DNA from: Lagopus muta
Taxonomy: Eukaryota; Chordata; Aves; Galliformes; Phasianidae
Assembly: GCF_023343835.1 (NCBI RefSeq)
Contig: NC_064447.1
Location: 3,286,001 to 3,350,000, forward strand
Direction of reading: 5' to 3'
Length of the DNA stretch: 64,000 nt
Under the pieces are notes generated by a model. That model ran no database searches, had not been told where the DNA came from, and saw only the letters and a program-made list of their open reading frames with translations. This document shows positions 22,582 through 35,899 of the stretch, one piece after another (within the stretch, counting starts at the first letter, position 1; each line of letters opens with the position of its first letter). The translations under genes and the position numbers were made by a program.

Positions 22582-25500
22582 AAATGTAAAGCAAACCAAA
22601 AAAAGTCCAAAACTGAAATCTCAGTTTTCTGCAGACAGCTGTGCTGAAGATGATGCAAATTGACAGTCTTTACCCCAGTCAGATGCATGGGAACCCGAAG
22701 TCTGACTGCTGTGACAGTTCCAACTGTGTAACCCCAGGGGCTTTTTGCATCCCCAACAACAAAGCCCTTGGGAGAGCCAGGTGCAGGAAAGCAGAGAAGC
22801 AGTGTGCCCTGTTGCTTTGGTGTGGACCAAAGTCTTATATTCAAATAAAGCTGCTCCCACAGCTGGTTTGGGAGCTGAATCTCCAGCTGGTGGCTTGAAC
22901 TAGGTCCAGTTGTTACCCTGTGGGAAGGCAGCTAAAAGGTTGCAGAGTGAAAGACTTGTGGATAAGGGCAGACAAAGCCCAAATGTCTGAGGATGACGGT
23001 ACTGCACAGATCTGCAGGGTTACCTCCAGGGAACCAGGACTTGAACTGTCCCTGGCTGTGCAAGATTGCAAGCCAGACAGAAACCACTCCAGCAGCCTCT
23101 GCCTGCCCTCCTGGGAATGGAGATCTCTGCCCAGGCTGTGCTGGGAGCCTGCTGTGAAGGCTCCTGTATGCCAGGGAGCACTGCGGGTCAATACTTGATG
23201 CTGTTTCTCAGGGCACAGCATAAAGGTTTTAAAGCAGGTGGCAATTCGATGGCTGTAAAATAAGATCAAACTTGCATATTTGGAGCTGTTTAACTCGAAT
23301 CTTTCCAAACCTGTGCTCAACTAATGGGAGGACTGTCAGATTAGGCTGCTGTAGTAGAGGCGTGCTACATTAGGAATAAGAGAAGTTTTGCCAAACCTCA
23401 GCTTTGTCATGTATGTAGCCCAGGAAGCACGATCCTGATACGAGGTCATACTACATCACCCAGGAGAAAGAAATATGGATCAGGCTGACCAGTATGTTAT
23501 ACTTACAGCTCTCTGCTGAGCTGAGGTGCTCAACACCGTGGCACAGAGGGACTGTGGAGCACTCAGGGAGGACTTGGTGCTGCTCCTTCCTGGTCCCAGA
23601 GCAAGCTGAGACAAAGCCCAGGATTCTTGTGCTACTCTGGGCACTAAGCCACTGGCCTGCTTCCCATTAGCCATAATCACTGGTTTGCTGGATAATTTAT
23701 GAGACTTACTGCAGCAATATTCATAAATATAGAAGCTGCTGTAAATATAATTTGTTTCTACAATTTGACAGTGTGTATTCAAGCGACTTCAGACACCCAT
23801 CACTCACAGTGGCTAATGGCACTGCTTCTGCTGAACAGAACAAGAGGCTTGTGAGCTTCCATCAAGTGCTGCAGATTATTTCCTGACCCTCTTGGTATTC
23901 AGCTTGTGCCAAGAAACATGGCAGTTAGTGCCTCTGGTTTAGTGTTATTGCTAGAAATGTTATTGTTAGCCATTAAATTCACTAACCCTATTTTCAGGGT
24001 TATTACAGTATTTAACTTGGCTGCTCTTGGGTGATTTTAAAGTTGTGTTTCCAGCACATGATATGGGCTAAAAATAGCTAGTGTCTAATTGGAATAATCC
24101 CTGGAGAAACTCACGTTCCTCACCTTCCCAACGAGTTGTTCTCCTCTCAACATGGCAGACACGTTTCAGCTCAGCGATGGGCCCTTCTCCCCAGGGTGGC
24201 TCAAAGTAGACCCCAGGAGCAAATTCCAGACAAGAATCCAGAGATTATTTTACATCTCAGGATGAAGCAGCTTCACCAGGCATCCAGGCCTAAGTAACCC
24301 TACCAATAGCTTTACGTTTGTATTTAGCTTTTTGTGTTCTGAGTTCCTGTGTGGGTGTGTGAGAAGAATCCCCTGTCTCATCAGTCACTGGAATTTCTGG
24401 GAATTGGGCAGGCTCCAGCTCCAGCTCTCTGGTTTGGGTTTTAGGCTGGCGATGGTGCCAGAAATAGTATTCTGCATGAGCAGCACACAGCAGTCTGGTG
24501 GGCAGCGAGGTTCCACAGCACTATCATTGTGCCCTGAAGCATTCCTGGGGGCTGCAGCAGGGCACCAGGGGCGATGACCAGCAGCGGCCTGTGAAAGGAG
24601 ATACACAAACAAAAATGTCAGGCAGATGCACCCGAATCAATGACAGCTTTTCCTGGGGCTGACGGGCCATCTCCTCCACATACTCCCCATGGCATTGGGA
24701 GAGGTCCTCAACCAGCCGGGAGCCCTCGTCCTCCAGGTGAACCCCTGGTGCTCAGAGCCATGCTGGGGATAGTGATCTGTGCAGGACAGATCGCCTCCCA
24801 CCCCCAAACAGATGGAAATATTTCTGTTTTCCAAAATTAGTTTCCAAATGTGATGGAATTTCCTTTCAGTAGGAATTACTGACAATCTGGTCCTCATTGT
24901 GAAACTGAATGGCAACTTTTCCCAAACTCCCTTCTCTGGAATTCCTCACCCAAAGCAAACAGCAAATTGCAGACACTTATGTTTATCGGACAGCTCTCAG
25001 TATTACCCTGCTGAGAGGCTGAGGCAAAGGTTCTGAGGGACTCTCACAAGGCTCGCCCTTTGCTACGTGGCTTCTTGGATTTTCTTACAAACAGTGCTTT
25101 AGCTGTTAAAACTAAAGAAAATCATGGGGGTGGATTGGTCAGTGCTCCATCTCACCTCCTCCAGCTGGACTGGGCTGCTTGGGCACCCTGGTGCGTTGCA
25201 CCGTGGTTCACATGGGCACATGCAGCCCTGCACACATCCCTCCTGCTTAGCACAACACCCTCTGTTTGCAAAGGACTGTAAATCCGAGGGTTACACACTC
25301 AGACTCCACTAACACAATGACAGCATTTTACTGCAAGGCAGGACGTCAGCTATCTTACTTAAGAATGACATATTTTGTTTTCCATGTCTGCTGATACCAT
25401 CTGGACCTCTGGGGAAGGATCTGGAGCAGCCTGGCAAATTCCCAATCACACATTTGTAAAGAGTTGTTTTCGAAAGGCCAGCAAAGCAACTGTTTGTGAG

Positions 25501-28500
25501 GGCTGACTTCAGGGTCTGACTTCACTGTGAGCAGTGGCTTCTCATCAGTTTGGTTACCAGGGTTATGATGTTTTTTATTGTTTATGACAAGCTCTAGCTT
25601 TAGACAGAATACACAACTGCCTTTCAGTATTAATATGGACTCTTTAGCCACAAACAAGGCAGATAATTTTTATTTGAAGCTCCAGTTACAGAAACTCCTT
25701 TGAAATTCTTCCACAGAGGCATTATCCCATTGCATCAAACAACCAGCTTCAGAGGGCACCAGGAAAGCATCTATGCTCAAGCCTATTTTGAGACTGATTC
25801 CAATGGCACTCTTGCTCAAAAGTAGGTCAGATTTTATTCATTTTCCAGCAGGATAATTAAAAGCAAGTTCAAATGCAAGATTTCCAGGAAACTAGAAGAA
25901 ATTGCTGCTTCTATTTCTAGAAGTCCTGCCAGAGACAAGCTCCTTTGTGCTAAGGTTAGCTTCAATCCTGACTTTACCGTATGACTGATGACTCAAATTA
26001 TGAGGTTTCGTTTCCCATTTCTACCTGAGATTTCCTGTTTGGGCTTTTCCCAGATGCAGTGAGAAACATTACCACAAAAACATTTATGGACATATAACTC
26101 TAGCTGCTAAATTTGTAATTGCCCAGCCCCAGGGTGGAACATCCTTTCAGCTGAATTCAAAGGCTGTAAGAATATATAACATACCATGGAAAACTGGCCT
26201 TACTTACAGCACCGCTCACCTACGGTGTGCCAAAGGAGCTGGCTGCTTTAGTGTGATTATAGGCAACAAAAATATATGAGATATTGTGACTTTGTGACTG
26301 TTGAGCCTGAGTCAGTAGCACCAGATGTCACGTTCTGTCTGCCTTGCCAGCTCCCCAGTGTGGAGGGGCTCCTGGGCCCAGTGCTGTGCTGGATCCTCCT
26401 GTCCTTCAAACACTTCCTTAAATGTTTCTTTCAAACCCAAATTCGCTGAGAATTTACATTGCTTCAGTGGCATTTTTCCTTGGAAGTAGCCATTTGGAAT
26501 CAGTACAAGCTGTCTCTGCACATAGCACAGCCTGGCACCCAGAGCCTTACCCTGTGGATCAGCTGAACAAGTCATCGAAGTACTTCTGCTAATCAACAAC
26601 TCTAGCTGCAGCTAGATTCAAACTTAAGCTGTGTGTAATGGCACAACAACATTTCTGTTGTGTTCTCCATGGCAATCACATGGAAAGGATGTTGATGTGG
26701 ATAGGCCCGTTTCCAGAAAGTAGAAATCCACACCTTGCAATCTAAGAGGTCTGCAATAGCTCCCATATCCCAAGCTAAGAGGCCTGAACCAGAGGATGCC
26801 CAGGTTTGGGTGGCTCAGAGCCAGACAGCTGCAGGGTCAAGAGAGAGCTGAGCAGAAGGGAAAGCACAAACAGTTCAAGGAGAAGAAGGGAAAACACTGG
26901 ATGGAGGCCGGCCAGGAGAGCTCAGGTCCCAGCGGTGCCATCTGTGCACTGTGTCTGAAAGACGTGAGCACCGACATGCCTCGGCTCCATGCCTGCAACA
27001 CCCATATCCTTCATCTCTGGTGTCTGAGCTGCCAAATCCCTCCTCGTTCCTGCTCTAATCCACTCTTGGCAGCGACTGTTGCTCCTTCCACAGGCACTTC
27101 TGATCCTCATCTCAGGAGCGCACTGTGGCAGAGCATGGTGCTGTGTACTCCCGTGGGCAGGTCATGCAGCTGAGTGCAGGTGGCAGCAGCTGTGGGATCC
27201 TCCAACACCATCACTGCTGTGGATGCTGTGTAGGCAGGTCCGTGGGGCAGGGGGCTGCCCTGAGAACGAAGCTTTTTAAGGAAGGATGTGAGCAGGCACT
27301 GCAAGGGGATGCGGAGCGCTGCTGTTGCTGGCCCTGCAAAGATGCTCCAAAATGGTTGTGGGGCCTTGTGCTTCATGGGGCTGTTTCCCCAGACTCTGCC
27401 CCTCCAACATAACTCTTAGTTAATTCTGCATAAGTAAGGGCTGGCCTAGAGCATGTGTGATACAGTCATAGATTTCAAATCCAGAAGAAATCATTTGACT
27501 CCTCAGTCTGACTTAACGCTATGAAGATCTCATGATTCCTCTGGCTTTTAGATCAAGGACTGAGTTCTCTTTTCACTGCTCTGATGCTGGCTCTCTGACC
27601 ATATGTAATTGCATACATGTGCACATGCAGGATATGCTTATGAAAGCTAGAAATTCATTTCAGACTTTCTTGATTCACAGCCAAACTCTCTGGGACCTTT
27701 CCACGGCCACTAGGAAGCTCACCATTCCTCCATGCCATCTCTTTTTGTGGTACCACAGTAACTGCACACCTCAGTTCTGAGGAAGACCTTCCAGATCTTT
27801 ATCCTAAATACAGAAAGGTGCCAAACTCTTGGCTCTCTCACCACCAGAATACCAAGAAAGCACTTCACCTTCAAAGGTCTCTGTATTTCTTCAGATCAGT
27901 GGAGCAATGTTTATGATCCACTGCCAGGGTCAGGTGTGACCACTTTCATTCATGTACAAATAACCACAGCTGAAGGGGCAAACACTCAAAGGACAGAAGG
28001 GTTTCCTTGCTTCCTGGAAACCAAGTAGGAGCTCATTTGCCACCAAACTGCAACAAATGATCGTCTGTGCATCCGTTCTACCAGCTTTTGTAGTCAGCAT
28101 ATCAGCATGCTGCTGAGAAAGTCATTCCATCTGAGGACAGCCTGAGCTTCCAGTGTGTACAGCTGTGAAAGAGCGTGGGGCTGCTGATGCAGTCTTGCTG
28201 CCTCACATCACCAGCTTGGTGGCCACGAGGAGCCAGCTTGCTTGGTTATAAGAAGTGAACTGTAATGGTGGTGGCACTTTAGAAGAAACACGCCTGTATC
28301 TGGTAGCAAAAGGATCCTTTCCCGTAGGCTGTGGCCTGCTCTTGGGAAGGCTGTCTCTTGTATGAGGCAAGTCATTTAGCAGAGATGTCAGTGGACTTGC
28401 AGATGCTCTCAGTTCTCCCCTGTAACCTGAGCAGCAAGCGTGGATGTGGGAATTGCAGACCCACACAGGCATTTTCCAGCAGAAGGCCATGTAGGAAGCT

Positions 28501-31500
28501 GAGAGGAAAAACCATGTTGCTGGCAGTCATGCTAAAGCCTCACATGGTGAAGAACCCACATAAACCAAGGCTGCCCTTGAGAAAACCTCGTGGTCACCTC
28601 CCCCTCCAAACAGGAGCTACCACCAACACGCTCACAGCAGACACTGGTTTTCCCATGGGCTGTTCACCTTCCTCGCACAGCCTGAGGGGTTTTTCTCCTT
28701 GGTTAACCAATGGTGACCCCAAAACAGGGACAGCCTGCCATCCCAAGCCACTGGGAGCAATCAGCCCACCACTGAAAAGCACCTGGACAGTCCTACAGCC
28801 TGGCATCTCTGCAATTCCAAAGTGTGATGTAGGTGGGTACCAGGAAGGATCCAGTGCAAAGATGGCACTCTGTTAAGCTTTGTGCAAAGCTTATCCATTT
28901 TGCCTAATCTCCCTGCTATAAATGAACCTAAGAGCTAAGGGATAGCTTTGTCCTTGTTCCCATAATGTTTTCCTGTAGGTTTTCAGACAAGACATTCAGT
29001 CTCTTGATCCCAGGGAGTATAATAGCTTCCATGGCTATTGGCAAGGGTAGGAGCTGGCTGCCCTCAGTGCTCAGTAGCTTGAGGCTGAGTATTTGCTTCA
29101 TTCCTTTGGAGACAGCAGGAATTATTTACTGCTGAAAAGATCCTCATTACAGCTGGAACATGTCCCAGGGAGCTGCAACCTCAAGAAAGAGCAAATTTGG
29201 TGATGAAACCAAAAGCAAAGGTGAAAAATCCAGCGTGGTGATGGGGCCTGTACCCAAACCAAGCCCCACCAGTGATGGCTGGCAGGCTGTCTGGCCTGAG
29301 GGCTGTCCGAGGAGCAGGGTCTCCCCATGGCAGCCTGCACAGTGTATGGGCTCGTGCCCTGGCTCCAGCTCCACTGCTTTGCAAACAGGAAGCTGGCGAG
29401 CAGCTGCTGAATAAGTCATTTCGGAGAGTTTGTACCAAACTGGCTTTCAACTCCTGAATGTGTAGGAAGGAAAAAGCCGTGAATACGTCTTTGTGACCAA
29501 GTTTGGCACCAGCTGCACTCTGCAAGTGGGACAAGAATGTGGCCATTTAGAGGGGAGTCAGCTGCCCTTTAAGAAATGGAATGATCCCTTCCCTTTCCTG
29601 CAAGGCTTTATTCAGGGGAGAATAGGATTGAGACAAGTGAGCAGCTTCTTTCACTTGCTAGCACTGAGGGCTGCAATCCAAATAGACATCAGAACCCAGG
29701 AAAGGCCCCACTGCTGGAAAGATGCACGGAGGGCACAACCCATCTGCTGCAGGAGATTGGGCTAGTGAAGCTGCAAACTTGTCCTTCCCCAGAGAATTGA
29801 GCGTGCCCTGTGGGGATTGCACTGGGTACCAGTAAAACAGCTCTCCATCTCATCCACAGCACTGAGAGATCTTGGAAGGAAGCAGTCTGGAAGGCTTTGC
29901 CCTTCTCTGAAACAATTCCCCACCCATTTTTTCAGATGTTTCTGTAGGTTACATTAAAAATGGACTCTGTCGACACGCTGGTGTTTTGGGGTTTATTTTT
30001 TGAAAGACTCAGACATTTTGCACAGATGTTTTGTGGACAGCTTGAAATCCTGGGGCTTTGTAGCAATCTGCAATGAAGACACGTTCACTGTGTTTTGTTT
30101 TGTTTTTTCAAATCCTGCAGGAGGTTGCCCTAATTTTTTTTGTTTTCTGCCTAACTGACTCTTTGGCCATATTTATTGGTACAATTGTCATGCCCATTAA
30201 AAGGAGACTCTGGAGCAGATGTTCTGCCTTAGCCAAGGCTCTGAGAAGTCCTCTTGGTCACACATAAACCCAAAAGTATTCCAAACAGCAACGTGGGACT
30301 TTTCTGAATGACTGGCTTTGGGGCTTCACAACTCCTAGAGCAGTAGGAAGCTCCGGATGATTTCAAAATGCTTCGTGTGCCAGAATGTCAGGGGAGGATA
30401 AACAAGCAGCATGGATAATTGTAGGCTGGCTGGTGCTAAACCACTCCACTGGGATCACTCCGCTGGGCTCATCTGCTCCAAGTGAAGACTTTTTGAAATA
30501 AATGTTTATAATAAAATGTAATATATGCAGAGGTCTTGGGTAGGAGTCAAGATTTCTACTCAGCTCTGTTATTGTCTTTTTCAGCTTAAGAATTCTCATT
30601 CCTTACTTGCCTTCCTCCTGGTTAGCTAGCTGCCTTTTTTCTTTGGTTCCCATTGCAACTTGAAAAATGAGGACTAGTGCAGAAAGACCAAACTAATAAA
30701 GGACAAGGAAAGGGTCCTTTCCAGTTGTACCAATAAACCTTTCCAGTTGCACCTTTTCCTACTGCCTGGGAAGCACAGGGATCCATTGGTTTAGGCCAGA
30801 ATCCCTGAAATTGGATTGTCTGAAATAGAATTTACATTAAATATTGCACCTTAAGTCTAACCCACTACAGTATATCTTGGTAGCTTTGATATGGTTACGT
30901 TGGTTGTTGATGAAGGGTGGATCTGGGCTGTGTTGCAGAAATAGGGAAAAAGGATTTCACTTTGAAATTTCAGCCTCTTATTTTGCCTCCAATTTGCTTA
31001 TGCCAAAAGTATTTGTCAAGATTTCTGTAAGGATTTACTGGATTTGTACAAAGCCCTGTTGCTTTGGCTGAGGAACTTCTTCTCAAGTCTTCAGCAGAAG
31101 TTGGACATGAAGCTCCCCATTTCAAACTCCAACTGGGAGGTGGTTTGTGCCATCTGAATTCTGCTTCTTGTGTCCTGGCATTGTGATAGCAAGGTTTGAT
31201 CATGGGCTCAGTGAGTCTGCTCCGTATTTGACTGCTTTGTAAGAGCCCTTGTGTGCCTCTGGAATAAGCCTGCCTAGTTTCAAAATTGTGGAGCAGTACG
31301 ATTTAATCTCTTGCCAGCAGTGGATTGGGAAATGATAAGAGTCTTTCATGCTGCATAGCAGATATTTTGGGGGTTTCATCTTGCTTTCCCCATCACATTT
31401 TTCTTCCCCCATTGTGAAACACATGCACATATGTATGTTCTCTTTATGTACACACGTTAAAAACTTTTTTTGTTGTTGTGGGGTAAACTGGGGAGAAGGG

Positions 31501-34500
31501 AGTTACTTTGCTAAGTGGTATTTCCTAAATATTTTGGATATAATGGCCTTCCTCACACATGCTTTTTTATATATATGATTTTTGCCAATTCCCCCAATGG
31601 TTGACCAAAATGAAAATTGCCCTTTTGATCTGAATGGCTTTTCTGGGTGAAATGCAGTTCAAAATAAATATTTCTGTAGGGGCTGGCACTGAAATCATAG
31701 TTTTATGTTATTTCCACTCCTCCACCTCCTTCTGCCACTGAAAACACACACATTTCCCACAGCCAGAGCTAGGAATCATCAATTGCAATTAATTGGGGCA
31801 GGAAATGCCTGGGTTGAGTTTTGATGTGATTTCTTCATGCTCCTGCTGGGCAGCAGCTCCTGTGGCTGTAAGCGGTCGGGCAGACCACCAGCGTCCCACA
31901 TTCTCCACATTTTGCCTCCTCACCCTCCTTGTCTTCAGGGAGAAGCCTGGTTTTGTTCCCCACATCCCACACGGACTCACCAAACGTGCCTCACATGTGA
32001 ATGAGTCGTCCTGCTCCAGGACGGTGGGGCTTGGCTTTATTCTGGGGGCTCTTCCCTGGACCTTCATGCCTGGATCAACTCCAGTCCCTGCTGTGCGCAG
32101 CCCTGCCAGCTCAGCCCCTCAGCACTCTGTGAGCTGTGTGAAATTGCCAAGCTGGATCCACTTCCGTGCCCCTCATTGCCACATCGTGATCAAACATAAT
32201 GGTGTTGGCAATATTTGCTTGTGCCTGAGGGTCAGGCATCAGCCTGACGTTTGTGTTTTGAACTTAATGTAAATTGATTGTAAGAAATTCAAGTTGTGAC
32301 AAAGCTACTTGTTACTGGCCTTTACTGGTATTTATTTTGCATTCTAAAGAGTGTCAATATTATTTTTTTGCCAGACAGAACCCCTGTTGTTGCATATCTG
32401 CCTGTACCAGGAAAAGGGTGGGAAGGTGCTGCAGGCACTTGGGTCAGCCATCACCCATTAGTCTCATTTTCTTCTCTTCTGCCTGTTAGTGCCAAGCACA
32501 CCCTGGCCATCAGGTCACCAGAGCCTAAGTTATGTTCTCACCTCTAGTCCAACCACCTGCTAAATCCTTGGTAATGGTGAAGGAGCAAAGGCTGAGTGTG
32601 CTCCCAGTGTGAGGCTGTGGCAGAAAGCAGCTGCACACGCATGTAGCAAGGATGAGCAGGGGACAATTTCTGCAGCAGCCCTGGTGAGCAGATCCCACTT
32701 GTGCTGGCCATGGGATCTTCGCAGTGCATGGGGGACAAAAGCAAAAACCTTCCTGGCTCGAGTTGAAAATCCAACCTGACGTGGGTGCCCAGGATCCTGA
32801 CAAGGGGCTGCATGCGGCCTCAGAACTGCCATGGCAAAGCATTCTCCAAGGGGAATCCCCATCCTCAAGCTCCTGGCAGTTCCCTCTCTGGCTCCTGACC
32901 AGGCCACCTGCGTTTGAAAGTCCATGGGACTTTGCTTGGGTTTCTATGTTATTAATCCTCCCCGTGAGAAATCCCAGGCTGTTCTGGACCTCTTCCCTCC
33001 GTGCTAGGCCAGCTGCCAGGGCTGTGCTGCAGCTTCATGTCAGCACAGGAGGCACTGTGAAGCTGGTGTGCTTCCAGGGGGCCAGGGGAGCCCTGTTTTC
33101 CCCTTGAAGGTTGCAACCCGATGCTCTCAGCTGTGCTTGCCGTATACTGGGATACTTTTTTGGCCCAAACACTGAATAAAGCAGGTCAAAATCAAACCAT
33201 CTGTCTAGATAACAAGTGATACAGATAAAAATAGACCTCTGTGCTCCTGATGTGTCCCAGCTGTCCTCATAGAGCTGCTGGGCAGCACACACAGGCTACA
33301 GAAAGGTGATGGAAAAGGGACTGCGCTGGCTCTGAGCACTGCGTGGCTCTGCAATGCGCCAACCAAGAGGGCTGTGGCTGTCATGAGCAGTTCAGCCACG
33401 TTCTGTGGCAGGAGCACAGTTTCTCATGGATTTTAATCAGAAGACAGGAAATGCCAGTTTTCAGCAGAGAAGGATGAGGCCAAATCATGTAATCACATGT
33501 TCATGTTGATGTAACCAGCACCAGAAGAGTGCTGTCCCTCAGCTGGTCCTCAGAGGCACCATTTGAAACAGAAGCACTCCTTGCAATCTCTCCCTGTAAC
33601 ATTCCTTCCCGCAGCAGCCCCTTGGATACTGAGTCAGGCAAATCATCTCCCCTTTGCTGGCTGAGACCTAGGCTGGGCATTTCCTTTTTTAGAAAAAGAC
33701 CAAATACTCCTCTTTATTTTCAGGAGATCTCTTTTTCTTTCAGATAAGGAAACCAAGGACTCAAATAGCAAACACAGAAGGCATTTTTTGTCCTCTTCAG
33801 AAGTACATTTGCATCTGGGAAGCTCTTCTGGTCAGGGTGAGTACGACCAGCCTTGGGCTCATATTGACTCCGATTGATTTATTCCTGTGAAACGTTGCTG
33901 GAGGCAAACACCTGATATCCCATCCCAGTGCAGAGGGAACTACCCTCCCTCCTGGAGAGGGATGTAGTACAGCCCTGCATCTTGGGGCCAACCTACCCCA
34001 TCATGTACCAGGTATGGAGGGGAACCTCCTAAGTCCTTCTTGGGGAGTGACACTCAATGAACAGAGATGAAAATACACTGATAACTCCTGAACCCAAACA
34101 GGACCACCCAAACCCCATGTCTGAGAGCAGTGTTTGTGACCACTGCCCCATGGAGCCTCTTCCATGCCCACACATCCTATGGACATGCCTCATGTCATGA
34201 CCACAGGCTGATTGTTGCTGCCAGAATCTGGCTTTAAGTCACCTCATTCCGTGTGTTTTGGGCTGATAAGATACAGTGCACTGAAGGAGGAACACCTTAG
34301 CTTGGAGTGGTGTGAGGAGTGCTGCAGTGGTGTTGTATAAGAGTGAAAAATCACGTTTCAGTGCAAGAACTTTGTTTTCCTCACAAAACACACCCACTGT
34401 TGGCAGGAGGCTGAGAGCAGGGGTGGGTCAGAGCAGCTCTGCCTCCAGTGCATTCCTTCCGAGGGGCCTGCAAGTTCATCTCTCTTATGTTACCATGCAC

Positions 34501-35024
34501 TCCTTCTCCTTGTTTGTGTGGTGAAAACATATGAAAACGATTTGTGACTGTTAAGTTTCATGAAGCTCTGTGGACAATTGGGGTTCTGCATGCAATTTGG
34601 TTTTCACCTTGTCAAGGGCTCCCTGGGGACTGCTGAGTGCAGCACTGCTGAGCTCCCAGTGCACGCAGCCCTCCCACTTGACTCCATCACCCTTGCATGA
34701 TGGAGATGGCAATATAGCAAAAGATGCTCCCAACAGTGATTTCTGATATAAAAACCATATGGAGCTGTGGTTTTGGGATTGGATGAAGGTGGATGTACAT
34801 GCTGCTGGCCTTACGGGAGTGTCTGATGGGGCTCTAGCAAACTTTGGTGTGAGCTGTGCATGCTGAGCAATGCTCTGCAGGGACTGGATGGAGAAATCAT
34901 CATCAGCAGTCCCAGGACAGAGGCTGAGCAGTGAGATGGAGCCTGCCTTGCAGGAGGGGGGATGGCTGGGCCGGGAGGAAAGAAACAGCTAGGGGAAGGG
35001 ATGATACACTAACCAAATGGCTGG

Positions 35025-35185
35025 GGGAGAATCATAAGGTTGGAAAGGACCTACAAGATCATCTAGTCCGACCATCCTCCCATTACCATTGCTAACACAA
35101 GCACTAAACCACATCTCATAGCTCCTCATTCAGACGCCTCTTGAACACTGCCAGGGACAACTCCACCGCCTCCCTGGACAAGGAG
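35025..35185 (-). mobile_element. CR1 3'-end fragment, minus orientation
   Basis: The plus strand begins 'AATCATAAGGTTGGAAAGG' and goes on through 'CAAGATCATCTAGTCCGACC' to a block with CTCTTGAACACTGCCAGGGA. This is the complement of the CR1 3' end, and is fairly well conserved compared with the copy at 2.1 kb. It lies just upstream of the RHBDF1 CpG island. Confidence 0.9.
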
Positions 35186-35802
35186 AAGGTGTGAAGGACC
35201 TGATGGGAAACGCAGGAATAAAGGAGGGGTAGGAGAGACAAGAAAATGAGGCAGGGTGGTCAGGGACAGTGCAATGGCAAGAAAGAGCGAGGGAGCTGAG
35301 AGCAGCGCAGCCAGTCCAGCTGCTCTAGGGGCCGGCAGCATACACCTGTGCTGGGGAAGCCTCGAAGGCTCCTGGGAGTGGCGGTGGGACCCCGAGGGCC
35401 GGCTGCGGTCCGAAAGCTGCCGGTCCCTTCCGCCAACACAGGGCCGGCAATGCAAACTGCCCAACTCCTGATTTTGGGCTCTGCAAATGCCCGTCGGGGA
35501 TCAACTCCGCACACCCCGGGCACAGCTGCTCAGGAGAAAGCAGCTCCGGAGCAGCCAAAGGCTCGGAAGTAACGGGACCGCGGTTCCGCGCAGCTCAGCT
35601 CGGCGCCGGCGGGGGGTACAGCCTGCCGTCCGAGGCGGAACCCACGAGGGGCTCCGAGCCGCAGCCCGGCCCGCAACCGGCAGCGGCGGCGCGAGATGGG
35701 GAGCGGGAGGGAGGAGGGGGGGGGCGGCCTCCGCGCTTCGGGGGCCGCGGGCGGGGGCCGAGGACCGGCCGCTTCCGCCCGGCGCGGCGCATTCCAGCGC
35801 CG

Positions 35803-35809
35803 TGAGTCA
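35803..35809. promoter_or_regulatory. AP-1/NF-E2 site next to a TEAD-like motif
   Basis: TGAGTCA lies six bases after CATTCCA (35790-35796) within GC-rich promoter DNA. This is a motif match only. Confidence 0.35.
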
Positions 35810-35899
35810 GGCGGCGGCTCGGCGGGATGCGCCCCGCGGCCCCGGGCGCTCGCAGCTCCTCGGCGGGGCGCGCACCGCTGAGCCCGGCGCGGCGCCCAG

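Larger units (their letters stand above)
15850..35020. other. Long intergenic region between the divergent MPG and RHBDF1 promoters
   Basis: About 19 kb in which I can support no gene. Open frames are short, occur on both strands at once, lack family motifs and lack matching splice sites. Contents: homopolymer A at 16507-16530, a STAT-like triple palindrome at 16552-16580, a TATG-type repeat at 18325-18361, a GATA/AP-1/E-box cluster at 19471-19487, an AAAGC array at 22511-22581, a RING-like frame at about 26.9 kb, and isolated AP-1/NF-E2 sites at 26308 and 33630. The rest is unremarkable unique-looking sequence. Confidence 0.7.

Noticed and set aside
22473-22844. Frames with Lys/Ser/Gln or Leu/Cys/Phe/Ala repeats
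   Set aside because: They are translations of the AAAGC microsatellite on either strand, not proteins.
24560-24580. Possible second CTCF motif (GCACCAGGGGCGATG)
   Set aside because: One G is missing from the core run, so the right half of the motif falls out of register; match judged too poor.
28331-28876. 181-codon plus-strand frame, with a 95-codon frame opposite
   Set aside because: Both strands are open over the same DNA, the composition is unremarkable, and no motif or splice context was found.
31793-32272. 159-codon plus-strand frame
   Set aside because: No family resemblance; a long frame on the opposite strand covers part of it. Likely chance in moderately GC-rich DNA.
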